Assembly: GCA_041488095.1 (NCBI GenBank) | Contig: JBGPOP010000005.1 | Coordinates: forward strand, 62,001 to 126,000 | Length of the DNA stretch: 64,000 nucleotides | Direction: 5' to 3' | DNA from: DASYPQ01 sp041488095 | GTDB lineage: Bacteria; Planctomycetota; UBA1135; GCA-002686595 | Part shown: positions 27,238 to 36,681 of the stretch, in pieces | How positions within the stretch are numbered: position 1 is the first letter of the stretch | Layout of the letters: each line of letters opens with the position of its first letter | Program-made: the position numbers and the translations under genes | The notes under the pieces: generated by a model | What the model was told of the DNA's origin: nothing | The model's input: only the letters and a program-made list of their open reading frames with translations | Database searches by the model: none

Positions 27238-29856
27238 TCACGGCTTGCCGGGATGGGCGGGATGGCCGGGCGGGTTCACCTGCGCCGGCGTGGGCTCGTG
27301 CTCGCTCGGGATCACGATGCTCGCCTTGAGCAGGATCAGGAGCTTGCGGTTCGAGACGTACTGACCCTTGCGGTCGAACAGGAACGAGATCAGCGGGATC
27401 CGGTTCAGGATCGGCACCCCCGACTTGATGTCCTGCTTCTCGGAGATCTTCATGCCGCCGAGCAGCACCGTGCCCCCGTCGGGCATCGGGATCGAGGTGC
27501 GCACGCGCTGGATCTCGACCTCGGGGAGCTGGATGGTCACCGAGTTCTGGCTGCCGAGCGTGGTGACCACCTCGGCGATCGGGCGCTTGAGGGTTGCGAT
27601 CGTCGGGCGCAGCTCGAGCGTGATGTAGCGCCGGTCGGCCGACACGACCGGCCGCACGTCGAGGACGACCCCGTCCTGGACCACGTTGACGATCGGGTCG
27701 GCGATCGACGCCGCCTGCGCGATCTCGACGTTGAAGTCCTGCACGTAGGCGACCTGGTTCAGGACCGCCAGGTGGCCGCGCGCGGTGTTGTAGACGGTGA
27801 TGCGCGGGCTGGTCACCAGCTCGACGCGCTCGGACTTGCTGACCGCGCGCAGGATGAGCTGGAACTGCAGGTCGTTCAGGTAGGTCCACTGGAACGACAG
27901 GCCGCCCGTGCCCTGGACGACGTTGGGGTCGCCCAACCCGATGTCGTACAGCTCCTCGACGCGCGCGCGCATGTCGCCGCTGAAGCCCTTGTCGTAGAAC
28001 GCGCCCAGGTCGGTGCCCTGGCCGATCTCCTTGCCGAGATCGGTCTGGGTCGAGGGATCGCCGAAGTCGTTGAAGAAGGCGTTCGTGCCGAGACCCGGCT
28101 GCCCGAGTCCCCGGAAATCGACGCCGATGTCCTCCAGGAAGTTGTCCTCGACCTTGATGAAGCGGGCCTGGATGTCGACCATGATCCCGGTCGCCTCGCG
28201 CAGGTCGTCGAGCAGCTTCTTGATCTGCTCGTGCACCTCGGGCGTCTGGTGGACGACCATCTCGCCGGCGGGCGTGATCTTGAGGCTGTTCTGCGGATCG
28301 GCCTCCCAGGACCCTGGCGCGACGTTGTTGCGGATGAGCTGCTCGAGCGCGTCGGCCGTGACGATGTTGGCCTCGCGCTCGGTCTTCTCCTCCTCGGCCA
28401 GCTGCACTCCGCCCGAGGGGGCGACGTTCATCTCGCGCCCGGGGAAGTCGGGGATCGGGTGGATCAGGTCGCGGACCTCGTAGGTGGAGAGGACCTGGCC
28501 GCCCTTGAGCTCGTCCTTGGTGACGAACTTGACCACGCCGTCCTCGACCTTCCAGCGCAGGCTCTCGTGCGTCTCGGTGATGATGTCGAGCACCTTGCGC
28601 ACGCTGCGCTCGGGGAGCTGCAGCTTGATCGACTTCTGCTCCTCGTCGAGCTCCGAGACCGCCTTGGGGCTGAGCATGAAGTTCACGCCCGTCAGGCTCT
28701 GGAGGAAGCTCGCCACCTCCGCGAGCGGAGAGCCGCCGCCGTCGGGCGTCCCGAAGCTCGGGGCGAAGCGCACGGTGTCGAGTCGGTCGAGCACCGCCTG
28801 CTTGTCCTGCGCCCCGACCGGGTCGAACTTGCTGAACTCGAGCGGCTGGCGCTGGCTGACCTCGGCCCAGCGCTTGAGGTCGTCGAAGACGAGCGTGTCG
28901 GTCTGCGGCACGTTCATCGTGTCCAGCTCCTCGAACGTGCGCACCCACTGCTCGCGGTTGGCCTGTCGGTTCTCCTCTGTGACCTTCTGGTGGCGCAGGT
29001 TCTGCGCGACCTGCTGCAGCTCGCGCGCGGACTTGTTGCCGGGGTCCTCGCGCAGGACCTGGCCCGCGAGCGCCTCGGCGCGCTCGTAGTTCTCGTTCAG
29101 GAACGCGGCATTGGCCTCGCTGAAGAGCGTGCGCACCTTGTTCTCGCGGTAGGTGTTCTCCTCGCGCTCGCGACGCTCCTTCTGGGCCTGGGCCTCTTCC
29201 CGGGCCCGGAGGTCGGACTCCTTGCGCGCCTCCTCGCTCTTCCGGATCGCGTCCTGGAGCCGGCCCGCGACGACGCGCTCGTCGAGCGTCCCGCCCGCGA
29301 CGAGCGGGTTGTACTTCAAGATCATCTCGGCCTGCCGGAAGTGCTCGATCGCCTTCCCGGGGTCGCCTGCGCGCATGGCGGCTTCGCCGGCATTGGCCGC
29401 GTCCTCCGCCGCCAGGCGTGCTTGCGCGCGGCGCACCATCTCCTGCTCGCTCGCGTCCTTCATGAAGGAGGGAGCATCCAGGTAGCTCGGACCCATGAGC
29501 GCCTGGACCTTGTGGAGCTTGTCGCGCGCGGCCTGGCTGGCCGGGTCGAGCTCGACCGCCCAGGAGTAGGCCTTGAGCGCGCCTTGCAGATCGGCGCGGT
29601 CGAGGAGCGCGTCGCCCTCCTTGATCGACTCGCCGGCGAGGTAGATCTGCTGCTGTCCCTGGCGCGACTCTCGCGCGACGTCCTGCGCGAGCCCGGCCTG
29701 CACATCGGCGGGGCTCATCTCGCCGCCTGGACCTGCTTGCGGCACAGGAGCCGCGGTCGGTGCCCTCTCGGGCTCTGCCGGCGGGTGCGAACGCGCCGAC
29801 TTGCACGAGCAGGGGAGGGCCGCAAGGAGCGTGAGGAGGATGGACCTCGGCTGCAT
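27238..29856 (-). CDS. TPR-containing secretin-family lipoprotein, copy 2
   Basis: 872 aa. The signal segment MQPRSILLTLLAALPCSC suggests a lipoprotein. Architecture matches copy 1. There is an N-terminal TPR/coiled-coil part (LQGALKAYSWAVELDPAS; a charged stretch near residues 215-245), then N-domains (TPEVHEQIKKLLDDLREATG). The secretin core has VVLDVRPVVSADRRYITLELRP and VPILNRIPLISFLF. Both copies share the phrases IGVDFRGL and AYVQDF, so they are clear paralogues, yet divergent in the N-terminus. A hetero-oligomeric or dual-pore function is possible but unproven. Confidence 0.87.
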   Translation of the reverse strand: MQPRSILLTLLAALPCSCKSARSHPPAEPERAPTAAPVPQAGPGGEMSPADVQAGLAQDVARESRQGQQQIYLAGESIKEGDALLDRADLQGALKAYSWAVELDPASQAARDKLHKVQALMGPSYLDAPSFMKDASEQEMVRRAQARLAAEDAANAGEAAMRAGDPGKAIEHFRQAEMILKYNPLVAGGTLDERVVAGRLQDAIRKSEEARKESDLRAREEAQAQKERREREENTYRENKVRTLFSEANAAFLNENYERAEALAGQVLREDPGNKSARELQQVAQNLRHQKVTEENRQANREQWVRTFEELDTMNVPQTDTLVFDDLKRWAEVSQRQPLEFSKFDPVGAQDKQAVLDRLDTVRFAPSFGTPDGGGSPLAEVASFLQSLTGVNFMLSPKAVSELDEEQKSIKLQLPERSVRKVLDIITETHESLRWKVEDGVVKFVTKDELKGGQVLSTYEVRDLIHPIPDFPGREMNVAPSGGVQLAEEEKTEREANIVTADALEQLIRNNVAPGSWEADPQNSLKITPAGEMVVHQTPEVHEQIKKLLDDLREATGIMVDIQARFIKVEDNFLEDIGVDFRGLGQPGLGTNAFFNDFGDPSTQTDLGKEIGQGTDLGAFYDKGFSGDMRARVEELYDIGLGDPNVVQGTGGLSFQWTYLNDLQFQLILRAVSKSERVELVTSPRITVYNTARGHLAVLNQVAYVQDFNVEIAQAASIADPIVNVVQDGVVLDVRPVVSADRRYITLELRPTIATLKRPIAEVVTTLGSQNSVTIQLPEVEIQRVRTSIPMPDGGTVLLGGMKISEKQDIKSGVPILNRIPLISFLFDRKGQYVSNRKLLILLKASIVIPSEHEPTPAQVNPPGHPAHPGKP

Positions 29857-30314
29857 GGTCGCTTGGAACCTTGTCAGAGGACGTCGGCTGGGAGAACGCC
29901 AACGCCGCGCACCTCGTTACCGGGTCGCGGCGGGCGGAGACGGGATCGCAGCCGGGGGGTGGGGATCAAGACTCGGGGAGAGACGGCGAGACCTCTCGCG
30001 CCTCCGCCGCAGTCGATCCGCCAGAGCGTCGATCGAGTGCGCGACTCGATGCAGACGCCGGTGGACCAGGCAGGGGGGGGCTGAGAAGATCGTGGAGCGG
30101 TGCAGGAGCGGGGACAGGCGCGAGACCTCGGAACTCGTCCGAGGACCGACGCGAGCGCCCGCGGGTGCGCAGAGCGGCCGAGGAGCATAACGGGGGCTCC
30201 CGAAGGGGTCAACGGCGGCGCGAGCAGGGCTCGGAGCCCTCCTCGCGCCGCGTATCAGGAGCAGGACCCGGACCTCCCCGGGCAACCGCGAGATACCGCG
30301 ATCCTCGGGTGCGG
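29857..30314. other. gene-free interval between the secretin and uracil-DNA glycosylase genes
   Basis: 458 nt with no frame showing protein-family character. It should hold the promoter of the minus-strand secretin pair near its left end and the 3' trailer of the glycosylase gene at its right end. Apart from the hairpin at 30216-30250, I see no recognisable element. Confidence 0.5.
30216..30250. terminator. long hairpin downstream of the uracil-DNA glycosylase gene
   Basis: CGGCGCGAG (30216-30224) pairs with CTCGCGCCG (30242-30250). After a C-C mismatch, AGGGCT (30226-30231) pairs with AGCCCT (30235-30240) around a 3-nt loop. It sits about 65 nt beyond the minus-strand stop at 30315. No U-run follows, as with the hairpin at 24521. 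Confidence 0.55.
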
Positions 30315-31112
30315 TTACCGACCGGCGTCGCCGCCGGGCTGCAGCGGGCCTGGCCGGGACGGCGGGGGCGGCTCGATCCCGAGCACACCCATGGCGACCT
30401 GGATGTCCTTCCAGCACTCCTTCTTGTCGCCGGGGTTCCTCAGGAGGTAGGCGGGGTGATAGGTCGGGATCAGCGTCCTCGATCCTCGGGAATGGACCCG
30501 GCCGCGGGTCGAGCCCATCGAGGTCTCGGGCGGCAGCCCGAGCAGGAAGTTGGCGGCGTGCTTGCCGAGGGGCACGATCACGCCCGGGGCGGCGAGCTCG
30601 ATCTGGCGCTCGAGCCAGGGCGTGCAGGTCGCCTTCTCGGCGGCGCTCGGGTCGCGGTTGCCGGGCGGGCGGCACTTGAGCACGTTCGCGATGTGGACCT
30701 CGTCGCGCGCGAGGCCCATGCCCTTCGTGATGATGTCGGTCAGGAGCTGGCCCGCGCGGCCGACGAAGGGCAGCCCCAGGCGGTCCTCTTCCGCGCCCGG
30801 CGCTTCGCCGACGAACATCAGGCCGCGGGTGCCGCGTCCGTCCATGAAGACGGTCTGCGTGCGCGTCCGCGCGAGCTCACAGGCCTCGCAGCGCGAGACG
30901 GAGCGCGCGAGGCTCGCGAGGTCCGTGCAGGCTGCGGCCTGGGTACGGACGTCGGCGGCGCTGCGCGCGGGAGTCGCCGGCACGGGAGCCGGCACATGAG
31001 ACGGGGCCGGCGCCCGCCGGGGCGCATCGGGCCGGCCGAGCCAGGCTCGGCGGCGGACCTCAGCGCGCAGGCCACGGGCGAGGGCGAGCAGCTCGTCGCG
31101 CTCTGTGACCAC
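30315..31112 (-). CDS. type-4 uracil-DNA glycosylase (iron-sulfur)
   Basis: 265 aa from GTG 31112. It excises uracil from DNA as the first step of base-excision repair. Family 4 features are [23 protein letters not shown] (water-activating loop) and HPAYLLRNP (leucine/DNA loop). Four Cys suit a [4Fe-4S] cluster: CEAC, then C in LKCRPP and C in KATCTPW. The ~60-residue N-terminal region is Ala/Pro/Arg-rich and disordered-looking. Upstream in-frame starts exist but would overlap the divergent TPR gene, so GTG 31112 is preferred with moderate certainty. Confidence 0.9.
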   Translation of the reverse strand: MVTERDELLALARGLRAEVRRRAWLGRPDAPRRAPAPSHVPAPVPATPARSAADVRTQAAACTDLASLARSVSRCEACELARTRTQTVFMDGRGTRGLMFVGEAPGAEEDRLGLPFVGRAGQLLTDIITKGMGLARDEVHIANVLKCRPPGNRDPSAAEKATCTPWLERQIELAAPGVIVPLGKHAANFLLGLPPETSMGSTRGRVHSRGSRTLIPTYHPAYLLRNPGDKKECWKDIQVAMGVLGIEPPPPSRPGPLQPGGDAGR

Positions 31113-31132
31113 GGAGTGGAGGATAACATCCT

Positions 31133-32434
31133 GTGTCGATGAGAATCCGATCCACATCCGCGCTGTTCTCGGCGATCGCATGCGCCACGCTCGCCTGCGA
31201 GCGCGACGCACCCGAGGCGCCTGCCATCGGAGGGAAGACTCCCCCGATCGCCGCCCGGGCGACCAGGAGCGGTGATCCCGACCTCGAGAAGCTGCGCGCG
31301 CACATCGACCACGGCCGGCTCGAGCAGGCCCGCGGGCTCCAGGCAGCCCTCGATCGGGCCGGTGGAGAAGCTCCGCTCCTTTCGGCGCGCATCTCGGCGC
31401 TGGCGGGGAGGAACGTCGAGGCGATCCGGCTGATCGAGGCAGCGCGGAAAGAGCGCCCAGCCGATCCGGACGTGTACGCGACCGCGGCCGAGGTCTACGC
31501 CGCCGCGGGGAAGCTCGACGCCGGCTGGGACGAGGTCAAGCAGGGCCAGGCGGCGTGCGGGGAGGCCGCGGAGCTCTCGCGCGCCCGGGGCGTGCTGTGG
31601 ATCTCGCGCCAGGGCGGCGGGAGGAAGGGCCTCGAGCTGCTCGAGGCGGCGCGCCGCGCCGACCCCGGCCTGCCCTTCGTCGAGCGCGCGCTCAGCCAAG
31701 CTCACCTGCTCGTCGGCAAGCAGGACGCCGCGGCGAAGAAACCCGCCGAGGCGCTCGTCCACGCGCGAGCAGCGGTCTCGCTCGACCCCGAGGACGTCGA
31801 CGCGCGGCGGTTCCTCTCCGAATCGCTCGCCGCGATCGGCGACTTCGAGGGCGCGCTCGCGGAGCTCGAGCGCCTCGTCGCCCGCGGCGAGCCGCTCGGC
31901 TCGGAGCTCGCGCTGACGCACAAGAAGGCCGGGATCGCGGCGCTCCTCGAGCGGAAGCGTGAGCTGGCGCTCGGCCACTTCGCGGCGGCGAGGAAGCTCG
32001 GTCTCTCCGACACGGAGCTCTCGACCGGCGCGAGGCTGCTCGAGGAGGAGGCCGGTGCGAGGGTCGAGAAGGGGATCGCCGCTTACCAGGCCGGTGATCT
32101 CGAGGCCGCCAAGGCCAGCTTCCGTGTGGCGCTCGACCTCGACCCGGACCGAATCCAGGCCAAGAACAGCCTCGCGGTCGTGCTGTTCAAGGAGAAGGAC
32201 TTTGCCGGCGCAGCCGAGTTGTGGAGAGCGGTGATCGGGACCGCGCGCAAGGAGGGGCTCGCGCTGCCCGAACCTGTGCATCTGAACCTCGCCAAGGCGC
32301 AGGTCCTCTGCGGCGATCCCGAGGGGGCCCGGACGACGCTCGAGGAGTACCTCGCGCGCGAGCCTCAGGGCGAGTGGGCGGCGCAGACGCGCGAGGCGCT
32401 CCTCGCGCTTCCCGCGAAGAAGTCGGGGGATTAG
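31133..32434 (+). CDS. TPR-repeat lipoprotein
   Basis: 433 aa. GTG at 31133 is preferred over ATG 31139 because GGAGGA (31118-31123) is spaced 9 nt from it. The N-terminus is a short signal ending in ATLAC, suggesting lipidation. The remainder is tetratricopeptide repeats, for example near residues 75-110, 215-245 and 315-350 (AYQAGDLEAAKASFRVALDL). TPR arrays mediate protein contacts; no enzymatic motif is present. It is divergent from the glycosylase gene. Confidence 0.82.
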   Translation: MSMRIRSTSALFSAIACATLACERDAPEAPAIGGKTPPIAARATRSGDPDLEKLRAHIDHGRLEQARGLQAALDRAGGEAPLLSARISALAGRNVEAIRLIEAARKERPADPDVYATAAEVYAAAGKLDAGWDEVKQGQAACGEAAELSRARGVLWISRQGGGRKGLELLEAARRADPGLPFVERALSQAHLLVGKQDAAAKKPAEALVHARAAVSLDPEDVDARRFLSESLAAIGDFEGALAELERLVARGEPLGSELALTHKKAGIAALLERKRELALGHFAAARKLGLSDTELSTGARLLEEEAGARVEKGIAAYQAGDLEAAKASFRVALDLDPDRIQAKNSLAVVLFKEKDFAGAAELWRAVIGTARKEGLALPEPVHLNLAKAQVLCGDPEGARTTLEEYLAREPQGEWAAQTREALLALPAKKSGD

Positions 32435-32509
32435 ACTTCCTGCGAGGTCCCGCCGCCCCTTCGTGGCTCCGGCCGACTCCGGCCTGATCCTGCACACTCG
32501 GAGCTTCCC

Positions 32510-33673
32510 ATGTTGCGCCTCTCCGCCCTCTTCGCACTCGTCCTCCTGGCTCTCGCTCCCTTCGGCTTCGCGCAGGAAAAGCAGGGGAAGGAGGACATTC
32601 TCACTCTGAACGCCAAGGTCATCGAGGAACTCAAGGCCAAGAAGTACGACGACGCGATCGCGGACCTCATGAAGATCCTCGAGATCACGCCCCGGGACAA
32701 AGGGACGGCCTACAACCTCGCCTGCGCCTACTCCCTGAAGGGGGAACTCGACCAGGCCTTCGAGTGGATCGACCAGGGATTCGAGTGGGGATGGGGAACC
32801 GGCTACAGCACGATCTACGGCAGCACCGAGCGCCTGAGCGAGATCGACATGCTGAGGAAGGACTCCGACCTCGAGAACGTCCGCAAGGACCCGCGGTTCG
32901 AGAAGCTGATGGCGCGCATGGAGAAGCTGCGCGCCGCGGCGGAGGCGTTGCGCAAGAAAGGCGAGGAGTACGCCGCGACCGCAGCGGTCTACATCCCCGA
33001 GAAGGTCGCCGGTCTGAAGGAGATGCCCTTGCTCGTGGTGCTCCACGACGCCGGCTCGACCAAGGACGAGGTGGTCAAGGGCCCCTGGAAGGCGATCGCC
33101 GACGAGCTCGGCTTCGCGCTGGTCGCGCCCTCGGGCAAGGTCCTCGTCGGCGACGAGCCGGCCAAGGGGATGGCCTGGTTCGACAACGAAACGAACTACG
33201 TCCAGAAGTACTGGACGTTCGAGAAGCCGGTGAACGACGCCGTGACCGCGTTCAAGAAGGAGCATCCGATCGACAAGGCGCGCGTGGTCATCGCCGGCGA
33301 GGGGATCGGTGGAACGGTCGCGCTGAACGTGGCGATCGGATGGCCGGCGCTCTACAAGGGCGCCGTCGCTCTGAACGGAATCCTCGTGCCGCCGATCATG
33401 GCCCAGAAGGCGCCCGCGGCGGGCAAGATGGGTCTGCGCGTCGCGGTGCTCGAGAATTCCGTGGCGATGGTGAAGATGCTGGAGCCCGCCGGTGGGATGG
33501 AGAAGGCGCTCGCCTCGATGAATCAGAACCTCAAGACCTGGGGCATCCAGGGCGAGGTCAAGTCCTTCACGCCCGACAAGAAGGCTCCCGACCAGATCAA
33601 GAAGCTGCTCGTCGAGGCCATCGGCTCGGTGTTGCCCGCCGCGACGCCGGCCGAAGCCGGCGCGCCGAAGTAG
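32510..33673 (+). CDS. secreted TPR plus alpha/beta-hydrolase-fold protein lacking the nucleophile serine
   Basis: 387 aa. The signal peptide is MLRLSALFALVLLALAPFGFAQ. Residues ~30-90 form a TPR-like unit (YDDAIADLMKILEITPRDKGTAYNLACAY), and residues ~155-375 an esterase/PHB-depolymerase-like alpha/beta domain (MPLLVVLHDAGST). The nucleophile elbow expected as G-x-S-x-G reads G263-E-G265-I-G267, so glycine replaces serine. The domain may be a binding module or use another mechanism. It follows the TPR lipoprotein after 75 nt. Confidence 0.8.
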   Translation: MLRLSALFALVLLALAPFGFAQEKQGKEDILTLNAKVIEELKAKKYDDAIADLMKILEITPRDKGTAYNLACAYSLKGELDQAFEWIDQGFEWGWGTGYSTIYGSTERLSEIDMLRKDSDLENVRKDPRFEKLMARMEKLRAAAEALRKKGEEYAATAAVYIPEKVAGLKEMPLLVVLHDAGSTKDEVVKGPWKAIADELGFALVAPSGKVLVGDEPAKGMAWFDNETNYVQKYWTFEKPVNDAVTAFKKEHPIDKARVVIAGEGIGGTVALNVAIGWPALYKGAVALNGILVPPIMAQKAPAAGKMGLRVAVLENSVAMVKMLEPAGGMEKALASMNQNLKTWGIQGEVKSFTPDKKAPDQIKKLLVEAIGSVLPAATPAEAGAPK

Positions 33674-33693
33674 CCCCCGCGGAGTCGGCCTCC

Positions 33694-34701
33694 TCAGTGT
33701 TCCTCGAGCGGCTCGGTGCCGCCGAGGTCGCGGTAACGGGCGTAGGTCGCCGCAGCGGCGTTCTTGTCGCCGCCCGCGGCGAGCACCCGCGCGAGATCCA
33801 GGTACGTGGGCGCGGCGCGCGGGTCGCAGTCGAGCGCGCGCTCGAAGGCCTTGCGCGCGGCGGCGAGGTCCCCCAGGCCGCGCTCGGCCAGACCGAGTGC
33901 CACGAATCCGCGGCAGAATCGAGGCACTCTGGCCACGAGCTCCCGGCACACCTCGCGCGCCCGGGCGTGCGCGCCGGCGGCGAGGAACAGCTCGGCGAGC
34001 CCGAGGCGCGGCAAGGGCTCGTCGGGTTTCTCGCGAACCTGCAGGCGCCGCGTCCGGTAGAAGTCCTGCCACGTTGCGCTCGCGAGCGCCTTCTTGCGGA
34101 GCTCTCCGGCCGCAGCCGTATCACCGAGCGCGATCGCCGTCTGCGCCAGCATGTGCAAGGCCGAGGGGGCCTGCGCGTCGAGAGGTGCAAGCTCGAGGAA
34201 GCGCTCGAGGAGCGGCGCCGCCCGCTCCTTCTCACCGGTCCCCTCGTCGGAGCGGTAGAGAGCGCGCCCGGCGAGCAGCCAGCACTCGGGGATCGCGGGA
34301 AAACGCACCGGCGGATCGGTCCGCACGGACGCCACCTGGGGCGTGACTGGGGGCGCGACTTGGGGCACGAGCAGGATCTCCCTCGCGCGCGCGAGATCGT
34401 CGCGCTCGATCGCGAGTCGCGCGCGGGCGACTTCGACGAAGCCGAGCGAGGCGGCCTCGGGCCGGGCCTCGTCGAGGAGCTTCGCGGCGCGCTGCTCCTC
34501 GCCCGCGGCCGCGAGCGCGCGTGCGGCCAGGGCGATCGCCTCCCCGTCCTTGGCGAGCGGTCCGGATCGGGCCACCAGCGGGAGCGCGGCTGTGATCACC
34601 TCGCCGGGCAGGTCGAGATCGAGCGACTCGCGCCAGCGCTCGAGCACGGAGCGGTCCTGCCCGAGCCCCGGGGCGATGGAGAGGAGCAGGGCCAGGATCA
34701 T
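33694..34701 (-). CDS. TPR-repeat protein with signal peptide
   Basis: 335 aa. The ATG at 34701 overlaps the stop of the ASPIC/UnbV gene (ATGA), so the two are coupled. The short signal is MILALLLSIAPGLGQ. TPR-type helical pairs cover the rest, clearest near the C-terminus (residues ~270-325, GDLAAARKAFERALDCDPRAAPTYLDLARVLA). ASPIC/UnbV proteins are often encoded beside TPR proteins, and this pair fits that arrangement. Precise function is unknown. Confidence 0.83.
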   Translation of the reverse strand: MILALLLSIAPGLGQDRSVLERWRESLDLDLPGEVITAALPLVARSGPLAKDGEAIALAARALAAAGEEQRAAKLLDEARPEAASLGFVEVARARLAIERDDLARAREILLVPQVAPPVTPQVASVRTDPPVRFPAIPECWLLAGRALYRSDEGTGEKERAAPLLERFLELAPLDAQAPSALHMLAQTAIALGDTAAAGELRKKALASATWQDFYRTRRLQVREKPDEPLPRLGLAELFLAAGAHARAREVCRELVARVPRFCRGFVALGLAERGLGDLAAARKAFERALDCDPRAAPTYLDLARVLAAGGDKNAAAATYARYRDLGGTEPLEEH

Positions 34702-36557
34702 CGGAACGCCTCCGCGTGCACGATGCCCGCTCCCTCGCGCACGGTCAGCCGCCGATCGCCGCGGCCGGCGGGCAGCTGCTCGACCTTGCCCGAGGGCCAG
34801 GCGATCCGGATCGCCTCGTAGCCCGCCTCGGCTCCCAGCCCGAAGTGCAGCCAGGAGGTCGAGGCCGACTGGTACCCGACCGCCGTTTCCACCTCCGCGA
34901 GCAACCCGTGCTCGGCCGCGCCGCGGCCGACGACGACGGCAACGCGCGCGCCCATTCCATCCGCCGGCGTGCGCCGGAGGCCATCTTCCGCCGCGGGCCG
35001 AGGGTCGGATCCGGAGGGTTTCTGGGGCCCCAGGCAGCGGATCGCGAGGCGGTGGTTCTGCGCTCCCATCCGGTTCATCCCGAGCGAAGCACGCGCGTCG
35101 ATGCGGCACAGAACGAGGTCGGGTGCCCCGTCGCCGTCGAGGTCGCCGACCGCGCTCCCGCGCGAGCCGACGGCCGGGGCGAGGATCGAGCTCTCGCTGG
35201 CCGGCTCGACGCGCACCGCGCGCGGCTCGGGCCCGAGGTGCCACAGCGTCGCCGGCTGTCCGTAGCGCGTGCCCGTGTGCTGGCGGTCGGCCTGGGGATA
35301 CACGTGGCCGTTTGCCGTGAACAGGTCGAGCCACCCGTCGCCGTCGAAGTCGACGAGGTGGACGCCCCACTTCAGGAGGTGCCGCGTCTCGCCCTGGAGG
35401 CCGTAGCGGTAGGTCATCTCCGTGAAGCCCCTCTTCGAGCCGAAGTACAGCTCGGTCGGCTCGTCGGAGAAGTTCGTCACCGCGAGATCGAAGAGACCGT
35501 CACGGTTCACGTCCCCCGAGGCGACTCCCATCCCCGCCTCGGCACGGCCATCGGAGGAGAGCGCGACGCCGGCCGCGTACGCGCGATCGGCGAAGACTCC
35601 GTGACCGTCGTTGATCAGGAGCAGGTTCGGCATGCTGTCGTTCGCGACATAGAGATCCGTGTCGCCGTCGCCGTCGGCGTCGAAGGGCAGCACCCCCAGC
35701 GAATAGGCGGGCACGATCCCGGGCAGCCACTCGCGCGTCTTGTCCTCGAAGGTCCCGTCGCCCCGGCCGCGCAGGATCCGGCCGGGCTGCGCCACCAGGC
35801 CTCCCGGGCCGCAGAAGACCTCGTAGCCCTTCCAGCGACAAGGGACCGCGAGCGCTCCCTCTCCCAGCGCCCCCGACGGTGGGGCGACCGGATCGAGGTC
35901 GACGTACTGGCACACGTACAGGTCGAGATTCCCGTCGCCGTCGGCATCGAAGAGCGCGAGGCTCGTGGCCCACAGCGGCGGATGGCCCGGGGCGCGCGGC
36001 CAGCCGACCTGCAGGCGAGCCGCGGGATCGTCCGGAATCAGCCCGGCGTTCGGCTTCGGCACGAGGTGTCCCTCGGCGTCCTGGAGGAGCAGCGCGAGGT
36101 CGCCGTACCCGCCCGCGACGAGGTCCTGGTCGCCGTCGCCGTCGACGTCGCCGACGGCGAGACCGGTCCACCAGCCCGAGAGCCCGGGACCGGGGACGTG
36201 CGAGAAGTGTCCCTTGCCGTCGTTTTCGTAGATCTCGAGGTCCACGCCTGGCCCGGTGACGATCCTCCTGAGGCTCGGCAGCCCCTGCGCGAAGACGACG
36301 TCGAGGTCGCCGTCGTTCCCGAGATCGATCAGCGCCACGCCCGCGCCATTGGCCTCGAGGATCGTGGCCTTTTCGGGCGAGCCGGAGCGATTCTCGTAGT
36401 CGAGCCCGCGCTCGCGCGCCTCGTCGACAAGGTCCTCGGCGGGAGCCGGCGGCGCGCTCGCGCCGTCGCGCGAGGTGGCGGGGGAGGCCGGCTTCCTGCC
36501 GCACCCCCACGAGACCAGCAAGAGGGCGGCGATGCTGACGGCTCGTCGGGGATGCAT
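34698..36557 (-). CDS. FG-GAP/VCBS-repeat protein with ASPIC/UnbV domain, lipoprotein
   Basis: 619 aa. The signal ends in a lipobox-like LLVSWGC. The middle consists of FG-GAP/VCBS-type blades with calcium-binding DxDxDG loops (DVDGDGDQDL, DADGDGNLDLYV, DADGDGDTDLYV, DVNRDGLFDLAV, DFDGDGWLDL, DLDGDGAPDL). This implies a beta-propeller. The C-terminal ~100 residues form the ASPIC/UnbV domain (GARVAVVVG ... IRIAWPSGKVEQLPA). Such proteins are surface-exposed; their ligands are unknown. Confidence 0.92.
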   Translation of the reverse strand: MHPRRAVSIAALLLVSWGCGRKPASPATSRDGASAPPAPAEDLVDEARERGLDYENRSGSPEKATILEANGAGVALIDLGNDGDLDVVFAQGLPSLRRIVTGPGVDLEIYENDGKGHFSHVPGPGLSGWWTGLAVGDVDGDGDQDLVAGGYGDLALLLQDAEGHLVPKPNAGLIPDDPAARLQVGWPRAPGHPPLWATSLALFDADGDGNLDLYVCQYVDLDPVAPPSGALGEGALAVPCRWKGYEVFCGPGGLVAQPGRILRGRGDGTFEDKTREWLPGIVPAYSLGVLPFDADGDGDTDLYVANDSMPNLLLINDGHGVFADRAYAAGVALSSDGRAEAGMGVASGDVNRDGLFDLAVTNFSDEPTELYFGSKRGFTEMTYRYGLQGETRHLLKWGVHLVDFDGDGWLDLFTANGHVYPQADRQHTGTRYGQPATLWHLGPEPRAVRVEPASESSILAPAVGSRGSAVGDLDGDGAPDLVLCRIDARASLGMNRMGAQNHRLAIRCLGPQKPSGSDPRPAAEDGLRRTPADGMGARVAVVVGRGAAEHGLLAEVETAVGYQSASTSWLHFGLGAEAGYEAIRIAWPSGKVEQLPAGRGDRRLTVREGAGIVHAEAFR

Positions 36558-36681
36558 CGCGGATGACCTTCCTCTATGCTAGGCGAGTGGGGCCCCTCGA
36601 AGCGATCGAGTCGGGCTCGTCCGGCCGACCGCAGATTGACCCTTTCCCAAGCTCTCCGTACCCTTTTCGCCCCGTTTTTCC

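Noticed and set aside
26821..30084. Plus-strand open frame of about 1087 codons opposite the secretin genes
   Set aside because: It reads as a low-complexity shadow of two secretins with recognisable motifs on the minus strand.
29857..30314. Possible small gene or non-coding RNA between the secretin and glycosylase genes
   Set aside because: No frame shows protein-like composition with a ribosome site. Beyond one terminator-like hairpin there is no structure specific enough to call an RNA.
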